A DNA stretch of 64,000 bases from Oryzias latipes (lineage: Eukaryota; Chordata; Actinopteri; Beloniformes; Adrianichthyidae). Location of the stretch: contig NC_019875.2 in the NCBI RefSeq assembly GCF_002234675.1, positions 24,890,299-24,954,298 of the forward strand, written 5' to 3'. Positions 1 to 52,100 of the stretch are shown here, one piece after another. Under the pieces are notes generated by a model. That model made no database searches and was not told the DNA's origin. It saw only the letters and a program-made list of their open reading frames with translations. Both the position numbers and the translations under genes were made by a program. The stretch's first letter is position 1; every line of letters starts with the position of its first letter.

Positions 1-39419
<39,419 letters not shown>

Positions 39420-39699
39420 TGCAGCAGCGTTCCCCTCTAAAACCACGAGACTGTCAGGAGCGCAGTTCTGCAGCAGTTAGTGGCCGCCGGAGGAGCGCGC
39501 GGCCGCCTGACATTACATGTCACATGTGCGGTGTGTAACAGGTCTCCCGCGTGGAGAAGATGACCATCAGTGTGATGATGTGTGTGAGTGAGTGTCCAGA
39601 TGAGAGTAGGTACGGCCGGCTGGAGCCCTGCAGCTGCAGCTTTGAATGCGAAACGCCACCTCCCTCCCAGCTGGCGCCTCTCTGTGGAGGAGGTTATGG

Positions 39700-42600
39700 A
39701 CCTGCACGAGCTTCAGTCTGTTAGTAACTATTAAATTACAGGTGAAGACATACTTTATGGTGATATTAATGCTTTATCTTATCTTCCTGTGAGTCAGATT
39801 GATCTTTAAGGGAAGTCTTGACAGAAATTCACAAGTTTTCTGTGTGTTTCTGATCTAAAAGTCAGACTTGTTTTTAGTTAATTTTACTCATCTTCTCTCA
39901 GATTTTGCATCATTTACCACAAGGCAAATACCATACTAAAGCACATGTATTAAAGAATAAAAAGAAAAGTTAAATTGAGTGTAAATGTAAACTTTTGTTC
40001 AAGGACTTTTTTTAATTGAGTTTTGCATCACTTTATAGTTAATTTACAATGTATTTATTTATACCTTTACTTGTTTTTATAGCTAAAATTATTCTTGTAA
40101 TTACACATTGTTATCTTATTTTCTGTTGTGCGGTGTTTTCATGTGCTGCACTATTATGGATAAATTTTAAAACAAGGATCAGACGGGATTGGTAAGGTCC
40201 AGATCTGGACTGAGTGCTTTTATTTTAGTAAGAAAACACAATTTATGTTGGAGTTGAGCTTTTTCATCATCATCATCATCCTCTTCCTCCTCCTCCTCCT
40301 CCTCATCATTATTATTATTATTATTGTCTTAATTATTATTATTATTGACAAATTTCCTCCTATAAGAGAATGTTTTAACTAAGGAACAAACCAAAATGCA
40401 TGTTTCAGCACTGAAAGATGAATTTCTCCAATAATAATGGTACAAGAAGGAAGATCATGTACATTTTAGCAGAGTTTCAAACCAATGACCTTCTAACTAA
40501 AATTCAATCCACCAGAACTTCCACTTTGGACATTTGAGTGGGAAGGAGTTTCACTCATTCCTTGGCAAACAAATGTGGAGGTGTTAAGGGGAACGGCTGC
40601 ACAGCTCTTAAAACAATGAGCTGTAAAAAAAACAAAATAAAACAGGTTAAAAGAAATATTTAAGAATTCGTTTTTAATTGTTTGCATCTTAATCTAAAAA
40701 AAACAGAACTCCAAGTTAAAATTTCCGATAAAATTTTATATTTTCCTCCTTTTGATGCAAACTGAGCCAAAAAGATAGTAACTCACTGACTTTCTGATAC
40801 ATGGCAGCTGTGAACAGGTCAAGTCAATAGATTAAAAGACCTGAAAATACTGATTCTTTTTTGTAAACTTTACATTTACTGAGATATTTTATCGTCTAAA
40901 ACTTTGTCTTTCAGACTTTCTTCCTTTTTTAGAGTTAAACTAACAGTTAATACAGGAACTTCATGTTTTATGATATGCAGAAAAAAATCTGGACAGACAC
41001 AACATTTATTGAAAGTTAAGTTTTAATGCTTTTAAAAGTGTTATGCTACGATTGATGTTGAGTAAAATTACCCAAATTATTTCTTACAAACAAAACAAAA
41101 AATTAAACCCTCAATGTCCTTAAACAGACAGGACTGATTCGCAAGTTTTAAGCAAGTTTGAAGTTGCTGCTATAGACTCATGAGAAGCTGGTGGAGAAAA
41201 TAATGGAGCAACAAAGGGAAAGTTGATCATAGCTGTTGTATGAAGGTTTGGTTTGCACATTAAGGTTCCTTTAAAGACTGCATAGTCAAACTACTGACCA
41301 AAAAGCATGGGGAAATGTTTCAAACTAGAGAGCAATCTTCAAACTAGAACAATTTAATTACTTGATGGAAACTTTTCGGCACTGTTTACCATAAATCTGG
41401 AGAAGAAGGAATAAATCTTGCTAGTTTGCCACCCTAGTCAGCAGGAAACCACATTGATTGCTCTGTGATATTCTGAGACTAATTTGTTTCATTTTCTTCG
41501 AACCTGCACAACCAAAAAAGCAAGACTGACTGTTGGTACCAGAAAGACCTGGGAGAAAAAAAATCTATGGTGGGAGAGATAAAGTTCATGTGCCATAACG
41601 TTCCTGCAATAATTCCAAAACAATCTGAATAAAACACAAGAGCCCGGTTTTTGCAATAACACAGAGTCTTACGGCTGTCCCATTTGGCTGACTAGAATCA
41701 TGTGAAAAATCTTCTTTTAAATCTTCTTTTCTTTTATAATTTTTTTTTCTTTTCTTTGTTTGAACATGTGTGCACGTTTTGGTACAGAAGTACACCGAAT
41801 GCCAGAATAAACTACATAAAGTACAATTTAAAGGCTAAAGTCTTTTTCTTTTCAGCAGTCATTCTACCAAAAATAAAAAAGTCGGAAGAATAGTACATAT
41901 TTCAAATTTAGTTGTAATGAGTGAAAGTTAAAACTGTTTTTCCAACCAAACCTTTCAAGCACCATGAGTACTCTGATGCACAATCAACTTTGCATCATTT
42001 GGACTTTATATTTTATGGCCACCAGAAAAACAAACATGTATTTGTTTGACACAAAATTTGAGGACATTTACGACTCTGATTGACAAAAAAAAAAGCAAAA
42101 TAAATGTATGCTTGAGTCCTGATGAGCAACTAAGATATCATATTTCTGTAGCTAAAGCTTCTTTATTATGTGTGACAGGTAAAACTATGTTTTAAATGTT
42201 TTTCACATATAAAGCTCAGAAGGACCATCCTTTTCATATCTTATTCACCGTCCCGCATTTCCCCGACAGAGAACTTCCGTGAAAAGAGGATTCCTTTTTA
42301 GAGTTTCCAAAAGCAGAACTGGAGGCAGATGTTTTACCTTTCAGGCTTCTCTGAGTCAGCTTTGGATTCAGTTTGGGATGTGGACATACTCTCTAAAGTT
42401 AGACTGAATGTCTGTAGATAATCCAGTATTTTTGTGCTTTCATTCCCTCTGCCATCTTACTTAACCCAAACCAGATCAGGCAGATGCCTGCCGTTGAAGT
42501 CTAGTTCTAAAGGAGGAGGTCAGGAGGTCCGACTCTTCCAGACCACTTTCAGTATATGGAAATGCACTCAACAACTCTAAATATGTGATCTAGTACCGTA

Positions 42601-43700
42601 GTTAAATAATAAAAGTTTTACATTTTGGAATATTTTTAATCCTTTATCATTACTGTAACTGATTGAAGTCATGCACAAGCTCTTTACAACAAAATTTACA
42701 ACTTTACTGGTCGGTAAATCTTTGATGTCTCTATAGAGCAACATTTCAAATTGATTTAAAGGCAACAAGTTTAATTGTTTATGTTTTGAACCAAAAAAAA
42801 GTCAGTTTTCAGATTTAGATTTCTTTTACTTTAACCCGTAAAAACCCATGGTGACATCCAAAAGAAAAAGATCAGAAATGTGTTCTGTGGTGCTCTTAGA
42901 CTATGCTATATCTCACATAATAGTCATTTAAATGAGTCTTGGTTCTTATGGGTTAAGATATTCGAAAGTTTCATAAGTAAAAGCCTTGTAGGTAAAAAAA
43001 AAAGTTTTCAAAAACAACTAAGGAAGTGAGTCATTTTTAAATGGTAGACACCAAGGTCACTTGTGGTACTTTTCGGATTAAAATCTCAATTTACTTTAAG
43101 GTCAATCCTGTGTGACTGTTGATCAAACATTCAGCATCAGGCTGCAGCTGATTGACTGAAGGCAAAAGAAGCAGTGAAAAAAACAAGAGCACAAGAATAA
43201 ACCAGGACCTCAGAGACCACTAAATGACACACAAGCTCAAACATGTTTTCGCAAGGATGTAGTTATTTATGAAAATGCATGGACACACGGGTCTGCAAAG
43301 TCTTTTAGCCACTAAGTGTCACCGCCTTGATCACATTAGAAGCTGGCAGCCACAGGTATGCAGAACCATGAGGACTGGAGGCTCCGCAGCCCTGAGAAGC
43401 AACACAGTGACCCACATCTAAAAACCTCCATGGGATTCAGATCTCATTTCCTGTATCATTATATCTGATAAACATGAAATGGGAGATAATGTTTTGGTTT
43501 ATTTTAGACTTAAAATGAAAACTAAAAGACTAAATTAGTCCTTGGTGCGTTTTACCAGACAGACAGACAGCATAAGGACCTTGAGTCACTCCAGCGAATC
43601 AATCACATGTTTGACCACCTATGCCTCTATTTTTATAATAGAAGTTTCTTGCGGCAGCAAGAGTAAAATATAAAAACTGTCAAAAAATAGCATCTAAAAG
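39700..43700. other. Intergenic DNA upstream of clcn2
   Basis: AT-rich sequence between the clcn2 promoter and the CpG-rich segment at 43.9 kb. Apart from the triplet repeat at 40264 I see no exon, RNA gene or clear mobile element. Confidence 0.6.
40264..40347. repeat. Compound trinucleotide repeat (CAT/CCT/ATT)n
   Basis: Consecutive runs of CAT, CCT, CAT and ATT triplets upstream of clcn2 exon 1. Likely length-polymorphic. Confidence 0.9.
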
Positions 43701-43859
43701 AAACCTAAATAACAGAAAATATACTCAATATCTGTATTGGACCTTCATTTGCCATTTGTCCTTGAGCCGGATCTGGACAAAGTTCGGGGGATCCACGATG
43801 TGATTGTGAAAGAAAAAGGCAGAAAGAGACAGAATTTGCCAGCACGCAGTGTACTCACC

Positions 43860-44460
43860 GTTTTTGACAGGAGCTGTTTTTTTTATAGCCTCCTCCTCGG
43901 GTTAGGGATGGAGAGTCGTCAGCTGCGTCCCTCCATTGCGCCTCAGCAGAATCTTGAATGGAAAAAAGAGGCGCACAGCCACAGGTTGCAGCGCTCACTT
44001 ACAGAATCAAACGCTATGTGAGCGGATAACAACCGGCCGTCACACAGCTCTCCAAAGTGGGGACGCCTCACTCAATTGATCCCGCAGACTGGCCTGTTGC
44101 TGATGCGCAATCCATCCATGCAGCCCGATTCCAAAGTTGTCAGCGCGGCGCGTAATTACCGGTTAAGCGCCTGCGAAGCTGTGCACAGCGGGGAACGCGG
44201 CTCCTGCGCGTCTGTGGAGACCATGACTTGAGCGACAGTCTGAGAGCGCGGTTGCATGAGTCAAACAAACTCTGTGATAGGATGATACAGCCTCTTCATC
44301 GGCTCCCGTGGAGGTGGGAGGGAGACAGTGGGGTACCGGGTGTCGTGTCCGTGATGCAATGCGGGTACCATCAGTGCGGCCCGCAGTCTTCTCCAAATGT
44401 GCAAAGGCTCCGGCGATCCGGTCATTATGCGCGGAGGCGCGGCGCACATTCGTCTTAATT
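43860..44460. promoter_or_regulatory. CpG-rich segment, possible unassigned promoter
   Basis: CpG-dense sequence (GCGCGGCGCG, CGCGGAGGCGCGGCGC) between clcn2 and thpo. On the minus strand a TATAAAA lies at about 43879-43886 and a good donor (CG, then gtgagtac) at 43857-43859. No coding exon is convincing. It could be an alternative clcn2 first exon, a non-coding RNA promoter or a distal enhancer. Confidence 0.35.
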
Positions 44461-46145
44461 GGCCGCAGACGGAATTATCTGCAGAAAAATGAAAACACTC
44501 TGAAGGAGAAAGTGGTGTTTAATGTTTCTGCTCTGTCTCTTCGTCTGTCTCCCCCCCCGTTTGCATGTGCCAGCACACAGACGCATCACGGGTCCATTAG
44601 TCGTCCTGCGTCTCGCCAGGCGCAACAGGAACGGAGGAAAGGAAGACTTGACTAGCGCTTTTTTGAAAATGGGGATCATGGTGCATGCCCTCAATCTTCC
44701 CTCGCCCTTCTTGTCGTTTTGACAGCTTTTAAACCCAATTGAGTTGCAGCCATTGCGTCCTCCAGCTGCGATCCCCCTCAAAAACAAAAAAAAAAAGAAA
44801 AAAAAGCTTGTTGTCCTGTCAAGGAAAATATCTTTATCTAAAGTCTGCAAATATGAGGTTACATATTTGGCCCTTAGAATAAAACTGTCACGTACAGGTT
44901 ACAATTTTTTTGTGTCTTTACTGAGATGTTTCTTCATTCTTGCTGATAGATACATCTTATTTGTCATTTTCAAACGTTAAATGAAATTAAAACATTCGTA
45001 CCTAAAAACCTACTACTAAAAAATAGTTAATATATTCAACTACACAAAAAGTGCCTAAAATGTGTTAAAAAAAACCCAGAACAAAACATTTTTAAACGTA
45101 AGCTGCTGTTTATTTTTGGACAGAAAACAAACCAGTAAAAATAACTAAAAAGCGAAAATGCTTAAACATTGACTGACATGACGCCATCTTTGTGGGAGTG
45201 TAATATTTTAACAATTTAATTCACATCTGTGGTTAATTATAAGATTCATCGTTAATTTTGGTTCCGTAGATGTTTGGATCCAATTCACTAACCTAAAATG
45301 GATCCAGGACATCTTTAGACAAAACCTCAACCAGAGTGACTTTGAGATAATTACCTGGATACTGAACAGAGCAATGGAAGTTTTCCAGATTCCTTATATT
45401 TCTAGCAAGATAATCAATTGTCCATCAAATGTGTGTACAAACAACCAGGTAAACAAGAATTAATGGCAAATCCATTCACATTTTTGTATCACATAGTTCA
45501 GTCCACTGTTGTTTTTCCACATCAAAACAATACAAACAGAACATTATTAGAACATTCAGTGTTTCCACACATTGGACTGTAATAATGGCCATTACGTGTG
45601 TTGCCGCTCTAATGCACTTGGTTATTTTTACGCTGTAGTAAAATAAACCCACCATGCCTCAATCCAAATGGTATTTTCCAATATGGATATATCTTTCTTT
45701 TAATGATTTCAAAATTGTATAGGTCAACTAAATTAACAACTTGCCTCAGAAAGATCAATTGGGTTACATCGTAGGAATATAAATCAATTAAATCAATTAA
45801 CGTGTAAATGTTCTTTCATAATGTTTAATAATTAATCTCTAGTCACAAATATGAGTTCCGACCCGGATAAGAATGGAAAAAAGTGCTGCTGATATCACTT
45901 ATTTCTCATTCTCAGTGTGAAACACTTTATGTGTGCCGACTAGAGAAGTTGGACAGCCTCCTGCTCTCAGGCTAGATAACACTTGCACTTCCCACTACTG
46001 AATGAGAAGGTGGGAAATCAAGTGGGGAGACAAAAAAGAACACGCAGCTCCTTTCCATGAGGCACTGTAACACTGAGGGCATTCTCCACCTGGCACATTC
46101 CAGGATTAACCTAATGTGGGCTCACCAGGAGAAGCTGAGCTGGAC

Positions 46146-47664
46146 ATGGCTTTGAGCAGTGAGTACTCACCCTCAAACTGTTGCTGGACTTGTCATAAAC
46201 TGGCTTGTAGATCCACAGCTAAGTGTTTTTCTATGAGTTCATCCAGGTCTCCTGCTGCTCTGGATGGTTGCCTGTAAGGTGTGGGACACTGAGGCTAAAC
46301 CCATAGCTTTTGTGTGCAACAGAGCTGCCAGGAGAGCATTGAACATTGTGGCAGAGCTGGAGGGTGCACTGGTGAGGGAAGAAATGTACCTTTTCTTAAC
46401 TTTGAGATCATTTTTGGCAAAACGTATGTGTTTCTCATGAGTCTTTTTTGATTCTTACCATAACTCATCCACAAGCCTGTTGGTTGCCTGGCTATTGTCC
46501 CGGTTCTGCTTCCTTTCAGAGTGTGTGCGCTGACTTGATGACCCTTTCCTCTCCAGTTCTGCTTCCCTGCACTGGACTTCATGCTGCAACATGGGGAGAA
46601 AAATCTGTATGTCTTTAAATTTGTTATCTGCAGTGGAATATTTACCAGTTCTTGAGTTTGTGCTCTATCAGACAAGATTAGCTAAATATTTCCCTTTATG
46701 ACACATTTTGTGTTTTTGTGTGTTGTTACAGGAGCTGGAAAAAAGAGAAGATATTGTTGTGTCATTGAAGCTTCTTTCTGAGAATATAAGAACTATAAGA
46801 AACTCAACACAATCTGAATGTGGAACTTTATTGCTGCAGAGATTAGAGAACAACATCAGAAACTATTTGCTCATAATCACAAATCTTCAGCTGAATGTAA
46901 GAACAATTAAAACAAGCTATTATGTGGAGCACCTAAAAACTATATTTTTGATTGCAAATATTTAGATGTCTGACATGCATGACACAGTTTTATTTGGGGG
47001 TTTTTACTTTCTGTCTTTTTTTCTTAAATTAATTCTGTTTCTAACATGCAATACTTATCTTCCCGCTTTAAGAAAAAAAACATCTGAAGGTTTTTTTGTC
47101 ATGAAAAAAAATTCTAATATAATTTCACAGCACACGTTTATAAGCTACTATTTTTGATTTCCACTTTATTATGATGCGCTAACAACTTTTTCCAGTGGCT
47201 GAATTTCCTGGTTTCTCATAAAAGTACGACTTTCTGGAATATCCCCTCCCTGGAAGTGATGATGTTTAGTTGTGTGACTTCTAAGCTTCCTTCCTGGGAA
47301 TGTGACAGAGATAATATTGCATAGTTTCCCAGTGAGACAGTCCTTCTAAAAAGTCACGAGTAAAAGATGTTGCTTATCCCAAAACACATGTATTGCAAAA
47401 GGGGTGCATTTAATTTCATTTTTGTGCATAATGTCTTAACATGACCTTTGATTTTTTCAGGTTTATGTGTTTTGCCTGTCATCAGCCTCAGCTCTTCCTG
47501 TTTTTTGTTTGGACCAGCAGGGGTCAGTGCTTCCTCCATCATTGTCTTGTGTTCCCCAAAGCACCCAGAGTCTGAGAAGAGTCTTGGAGAGCTACAACCA
47601 GTTGATCACTGGCAAACTGGAGAGTTTCACTCTCACGTTGGGAGACAGATGCACCTCTCAGTGA
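46146..47664 (+). CDS. thpo: Thrombopoietin (four-helix cytokine, EPO/TPO family)
   Basis: Secreted ligand of Mpl, controlling thrombocyte and progenitor production. Five exons: 46146-46158, 46247-46371, 46520-46606, 46732-46896, and a last exon to the TGA at 47662-47664. The last exon starts at 47461 (197 aa) or, better, 47521 (177 aa); both acceptors keep phase. The first exon gives only MALS plus one base, and the protein continues SLLLLWMVA, as in mammalian MELTELLLVVML. Mature start KPIAFVC; SSPVLLPC and W71 in exon 3 match the TPO PTPVLLP..W segment; the end SLRRVLESYNQLITGKLESF matches the TPO helix-D region. C28, C49, C105 and the final C fit the two TPO disulfides (7-151, 29-85), whereas EPO pairs 29-33. 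One NST sequon (N99). The long mammalian glycan domain is absent. Next to clcn2, as in human 3q27. Confidence 0.85.
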
Positions 47665-48133
47665 CACAGAAACAGCTATTTTCCCCTGTCTTCAGTTCCA
47701 AGATGTTCATAGAAGTTAAATAAGAACTGGTTTCTGTTCTCTAATATTAAAGTTTGATCAGACCATCTAATTTTAGCTTTTTGTACCAAATTTATTTTAG
47801 CTTATATTTTTTGACACACATGCCTATAAACATTCATTAAGTGACACTACATATTGCACTTTACTGGGTTGTTTTCAAACGCCACTATTTATTATTATAT
47901 TACTTCTATATTTAAGCTTATATTGTATTCTAGATATGTATTTGTTCTTCCCACCTTTTTAAAAATACATGTTTCATAAGTATTTGCCTATTCATTTTCT
48001 TAAGTATTTTTTTGTAATTGTATCAGAGGCTAAAGCTACACTTTGAATCATAAGGACTGAAAATAAGTACACATTGTTACATGTCATATATTTGAAATTG
48101 TTTTGAATTTATAGACAAAAATCGATTTTTCTA

Positions 48134-48139
48134 AATAAA
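48134..48139 (+). terminator. Candidate polyadenylation signal of thpo
   Basis: AATAAA about 470 bases after the thpo stop and just before the inverted LINE tail. No closer canonical hexamer was seen. Confidence 0.4.
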
Positions 48140-48192
48140 TATCCTATTTTTTGAGGTGTTTTCAGTTGTTTTTGTGGTTAGTTAATTTATAT

Positions 48193-48381
48193 TTCAATTT
48201 TATTTGGATAGCCCAATATCACAACATCAGTCCTCTCAATGGGCTTTTGTGTGGATACATGTAGGGTAAAACATTAGATAAAAAGGATCATGAATACATA
48301 CAATTCAATAGAAAAATTCTAAACTAAACTAACTAAACTAAACTGGACATCCCTGTCCTTAGACCCTCCTACGCAGTTAGG
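48193..48381 (-). mobile_element. Short 3' end of the same LINE family, inverted
   Basis: Minus-strand reading gives CCCATTGAGAGGACTGATG, then TTGGGCTATCCAAATAAAAT, which matches the tail of the copy ending at 25191. About 190 bp survive, downstream of thpo. Confidence 0.7.
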
Positions 48382-48904
48382 TGACCCACTGGATTTATGG
48401 TGAACCTTCCAACGTCTCATTTCCTTTTGCTTTAAACCTGTTTTTTTCTGTATTATTAAACAATAACAATAATAGAAAGAATAACAAATTGCAGAAATAA
48501 GTACTCAATAAAAATTAAGTGTAGACACATATAGCCTAAAAACAATTAAAAATGACACAAAATTTGTTTGCAATTTGTGCAATTACGCAACATTTTGCAT
48601 TATTTAAAGGTTTGACTTTCTTTTAGTCAATTCAGTAACAAGTTTCATTGTAATGATCGAATTATTTCCTGAAATCCATTAATTCTGGACATGTTTTTCT
48701 AAGTCTGGGACTTCTGCATTTAGTATTCTAAAATTTGGTGTGCAAAAATAATTAAATGTTTTGTTTCTTTTCCACATTTTACCTTAAAGGGAAAACCTAC
48801 ATGTTTTTTTGAATCAATGTTTTATTTATGTATATAAATGTACACATAAACATATTGCAAACTGAAACCGATAGATACATTTGGGAAAAAAATGCCCATT
48901 AGTC

Positions 48905-48990
48905 CCCTATTGGGTTTTCCTAACACTGATGACGCAAATGACGTCATGGTTTAATTGGTTGAGGTCTCACCTGCAGGTGCAGGTGGAGGG
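48905..48990 (+). promoter_or_regulatory. slc12a9 promoter with full CRE and CCAAT boxes
   Basis: The perfect 8-bp CRE TGACGTCA is at 48939-48946, with reverse CCAAT boxes (ATTGG) at 48909 and about 48954, and a cluster of CAGGTG-type E-boxes at 48968-48985. It lies 120-200 bp upstream of the ATG at 49109. The elements are seen; their use by CREB/ATF or NF-Y is inference. Confidence 0.5.
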
Positions 48991-49108
48991 GTTTGAGTTT
49001 ACCGCCCCGGGTCAGTGCTACAGTGAACTGAGTCAACGACTTCTTCATGATTTTAAATGACCACGTTAGTCTTCTTTTCTTTCAAATCGAGCGGCAGAAT
49101 CGCAAAGA

Positions 49109-52100
49109 ATGACAGAAAAAACACCTTTGTTGCACCACGGCCGGAACTCCGGATCCGGTCCAGATCCGCAGGTGTCCGACCTGACCGGGCTCCAGGGGGG
49201 CAGAGTGGCCGGGCGTCCGGCGGGCCCGAAGCTCGGAGTCATGTTTGGAGTGGTCATCCCAACCCTGCTGTCCATGTTCAGCGTCGTCGTGTTTTTACGC
49301 GTGGGTGTGTGTCACGGACAAACGAAACCAGAAATGATTGGAAAATTACTTCTTGGAAAAGCTGACCTGGAATTACAGGATTTGTCTTTAATTCCTTAAT
49401 TTTTTTATTTTTTAGCTTCCTTAATACTTCTTTTTACCATTCATTTTTAAAGATTTTATTGCACTTTAAGTTGCAAAATGATTAATTTTACGTTTCAAAT
49501 TGAAGCACAAGTAAAACAAATTAAATTAAGATTTCAACTTCACACCTGTAATATGCTTATTTTTCCTAATAAGGGTTCCTGGTAGATTTTCTTTTTTCTT
49601 ACAGTTGGACAATGAAGTTATCATTAAAAATCCTTTATTGTGCTTAAACTCAAATAGCTTGAATGAAATGACTTGAATATATCAATGTTTTTAAAATATC
49701 TATTATGAATTTATGGAATTCTTTCTTGCAGGATTTGTTGTGGGTCAAGCTGGACTGTACCACTCCATTGCCATGTTTATGGTGGCGTACTTCATCATTA
49801 CAATGACTGTTCTTTCTGTTTGTGCCATCTCTACCAACGGGGCTTTACATGCTGGAGGCGCTTATTGTATCCTTGACGAGACAAAAGTAGCTGTTTTGTG
49901 TGATTTTTTTCTTATTGTTTCCTTCTGTTTTTCCTTGTGCTGTCATTTTCGGAGACATTCTTTCATTTTGATTCCCAGACATGATCAGTCGAGCCCTGGG
50001 CCCTGAGTTTGGAGGCAGCATTGGAATTATGTTTTTCCTTGCCAGCGTGTGTGCATGTGCTCTTTACATTTTGGGTTTGGTTGAGGCCATCATGACTACT
50101 TTTGGAGTACCAGAGGGTAAAGTCCAGTACAATGTCAGATATCTTTGCATGAGTGCTTTAAAGCAGTACTTTCTTCTGACTGTCTCACAGAAGATGCTGC
50201 GGTTGCTGCTGGTCATCAGGTGTTGCCATCGGGGTACTGGTGGTGTCTGCTTTACGGCACCATTCTGCTTTTTCTGTGCTTCATTGTCTGCTTGGTGAGA
50301 CCTGCATATTTTACTCTAAAAAAAGTTTTTTTTATGTCTAGTTTTGGATTATTTTGTCATTTTTGGTCGTCTTCACAGCTGAGAAAAAAAAGCTTTGGCA
50401 TGTTCTTTTAAATAATGTTTTAAAATCATATTGGAGGTGAAATCCTTCACCTTCAGCCTCAGAGTTGCTAAGTTAAGAAAAAAAGAGTCAACTCTGAGTG
50501 GAAATTATAAATTATTATAAAAAATGACAATAATTCATAAGTGGCTATTCCATTTTTGTTTGATGTTAATATTCAAACAACGAGGTGAATCCAGAATTTA
50601 GATTTAAATTTATCATCCTGTAATTTATTTTAGACATGACTTCATTTCAAAATAAAATTTATTTAAAATATGAAAGAAAAGAATCTGAAAGACCCACTTC
50701 ACTTATGTTTTGATCTATTGTAAATGCGTTCCCAGGGGTGTTTTAATTATGATTATCCATTTTTATTTTATTTTAGGTGCTCCATCAAAAAACTGCCCCA
50801 ATAATATCTGACACAAAAACATATTGAAAATATTAGATTTTGAACCTAACATATTGTTAAAGAATGTTGATGGTTATAAGCTTGAAATAAATTTTTTTGT
50901 GTTTTTACATTAAAGGTAACGATGGTTGTCTACTATAGCAACAATGGTAGACTTCAAAGACTGTTTTCAGAAGTAGAAATAGTGTCTAAATATTCTCTGA
51001 AAGGGTATTTACCAGATATTATAAAGAATGAATGTACGCTGTTTACTTAAAACTGTAACTTGTCTTTTTAGGTGGGAGCTCACATCTACGCCAAAGCCAC
51101 TTTCTTGATTTTCATCATAGTCATGGCAGTCCTGGCTTCTGTGTTCATTAGTTTCTTTGTTCTGGAGCCCACTGTGGTGATTCTACCAGATACTTTTCAT
51201 GTTAACAACACCAGCCCAGCCACTGCTAATTACACTGGCGTCAGGCTCCGCACTCTGGAGGGCAATCTATTCTGTAAGTGTCCTTAGCTATTATTGGTCA
51301 AAATGAATCTGTCTGCTCTCTTAGAAGGAAGGGCTGAGGCAAAAATATTGTCTTGAAGCATATTTCATTTCCAAACTACGGGGGCCCTGAAAAACATAGT
51401 TAAATTTGAAAAAGCAAAATTAATAATAAAAGACATTACATTTTAGAAATTAAAATGAGAGAGACTGAAACATTTAAAAAAAAAAAACGTTAAATTTTTG
51501 AAAAAGAGGGAAAGCAGAAGGATGTTTTGCCTGCACTCTGGTAAAGAGTTGATTGAGAAACCACCAAACCTTTGCAGTGGCTGTAGCCAGAAGCTGGAAG
51601 ATATTTCCAAATAACTTCCAGCTGAAAAGGTGAACAAACATCATCCAATCAGTCATGTCCCAAATACTTACCTTTTCCTGTTTATGTATTTGGTTAAATT
51701 TCTCTTTGATTTCTGGAAACGTTTCCTTTTTATATTTTTTAAAAATCACGTTTTGGTTTCTGGTATTTTGTTTAGATTTCTGAAATGGAATGGTTTTTAT
51801 TATTATTATTATTTTTTTTTTTTTTTTTTTTTGATCTTTAATGGGCCTTTTCTTTTAGTGATTCGTTGATGTGATTTGTACTTCAGGGCCACCATACTAA
51901 ACAGACAAATAATGCCTTTTCAGTTGTATAAATTATTTTCCTTCTTTAAGCTCATTACACGGTGGACTACACCACCGGTGACCTGATGAGTTTCGCCACT
52001 GTGTTTGCTGTCTTGTTTAACGGCTGCACTGGGATCATGGCCGGATCAAACATGTCAGGTATGACCTGAGAGAACTTGGGATGCAATACTGTAATTTTTA

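Noticed and set aside
43720..43800. Minus-strand stretch reading VDPPNFVQIRLKDKWQM, reminiscent of a Myb/SANT helix
   Set aside because: Only about 20 residues, no acceptor directly upstream and a stop soon after; too short to support a gene.
44163..44447. 94-codon minus-strand open frame in the CpG-rich segment
   Set aside because: Arg/Ala/His-rich translation explained by base composition; no family resemblance and no matching splice sites.
46146..47664. Erythropoietin as the identity of the cytokine
   Set aside because: slc12a9 is near EPO in human, which made this attractive, but the cysteine layout, the VLLP segment and the MxLxxLLL start fit thrombopoietin, and clcn2 is the THPO neighbour.
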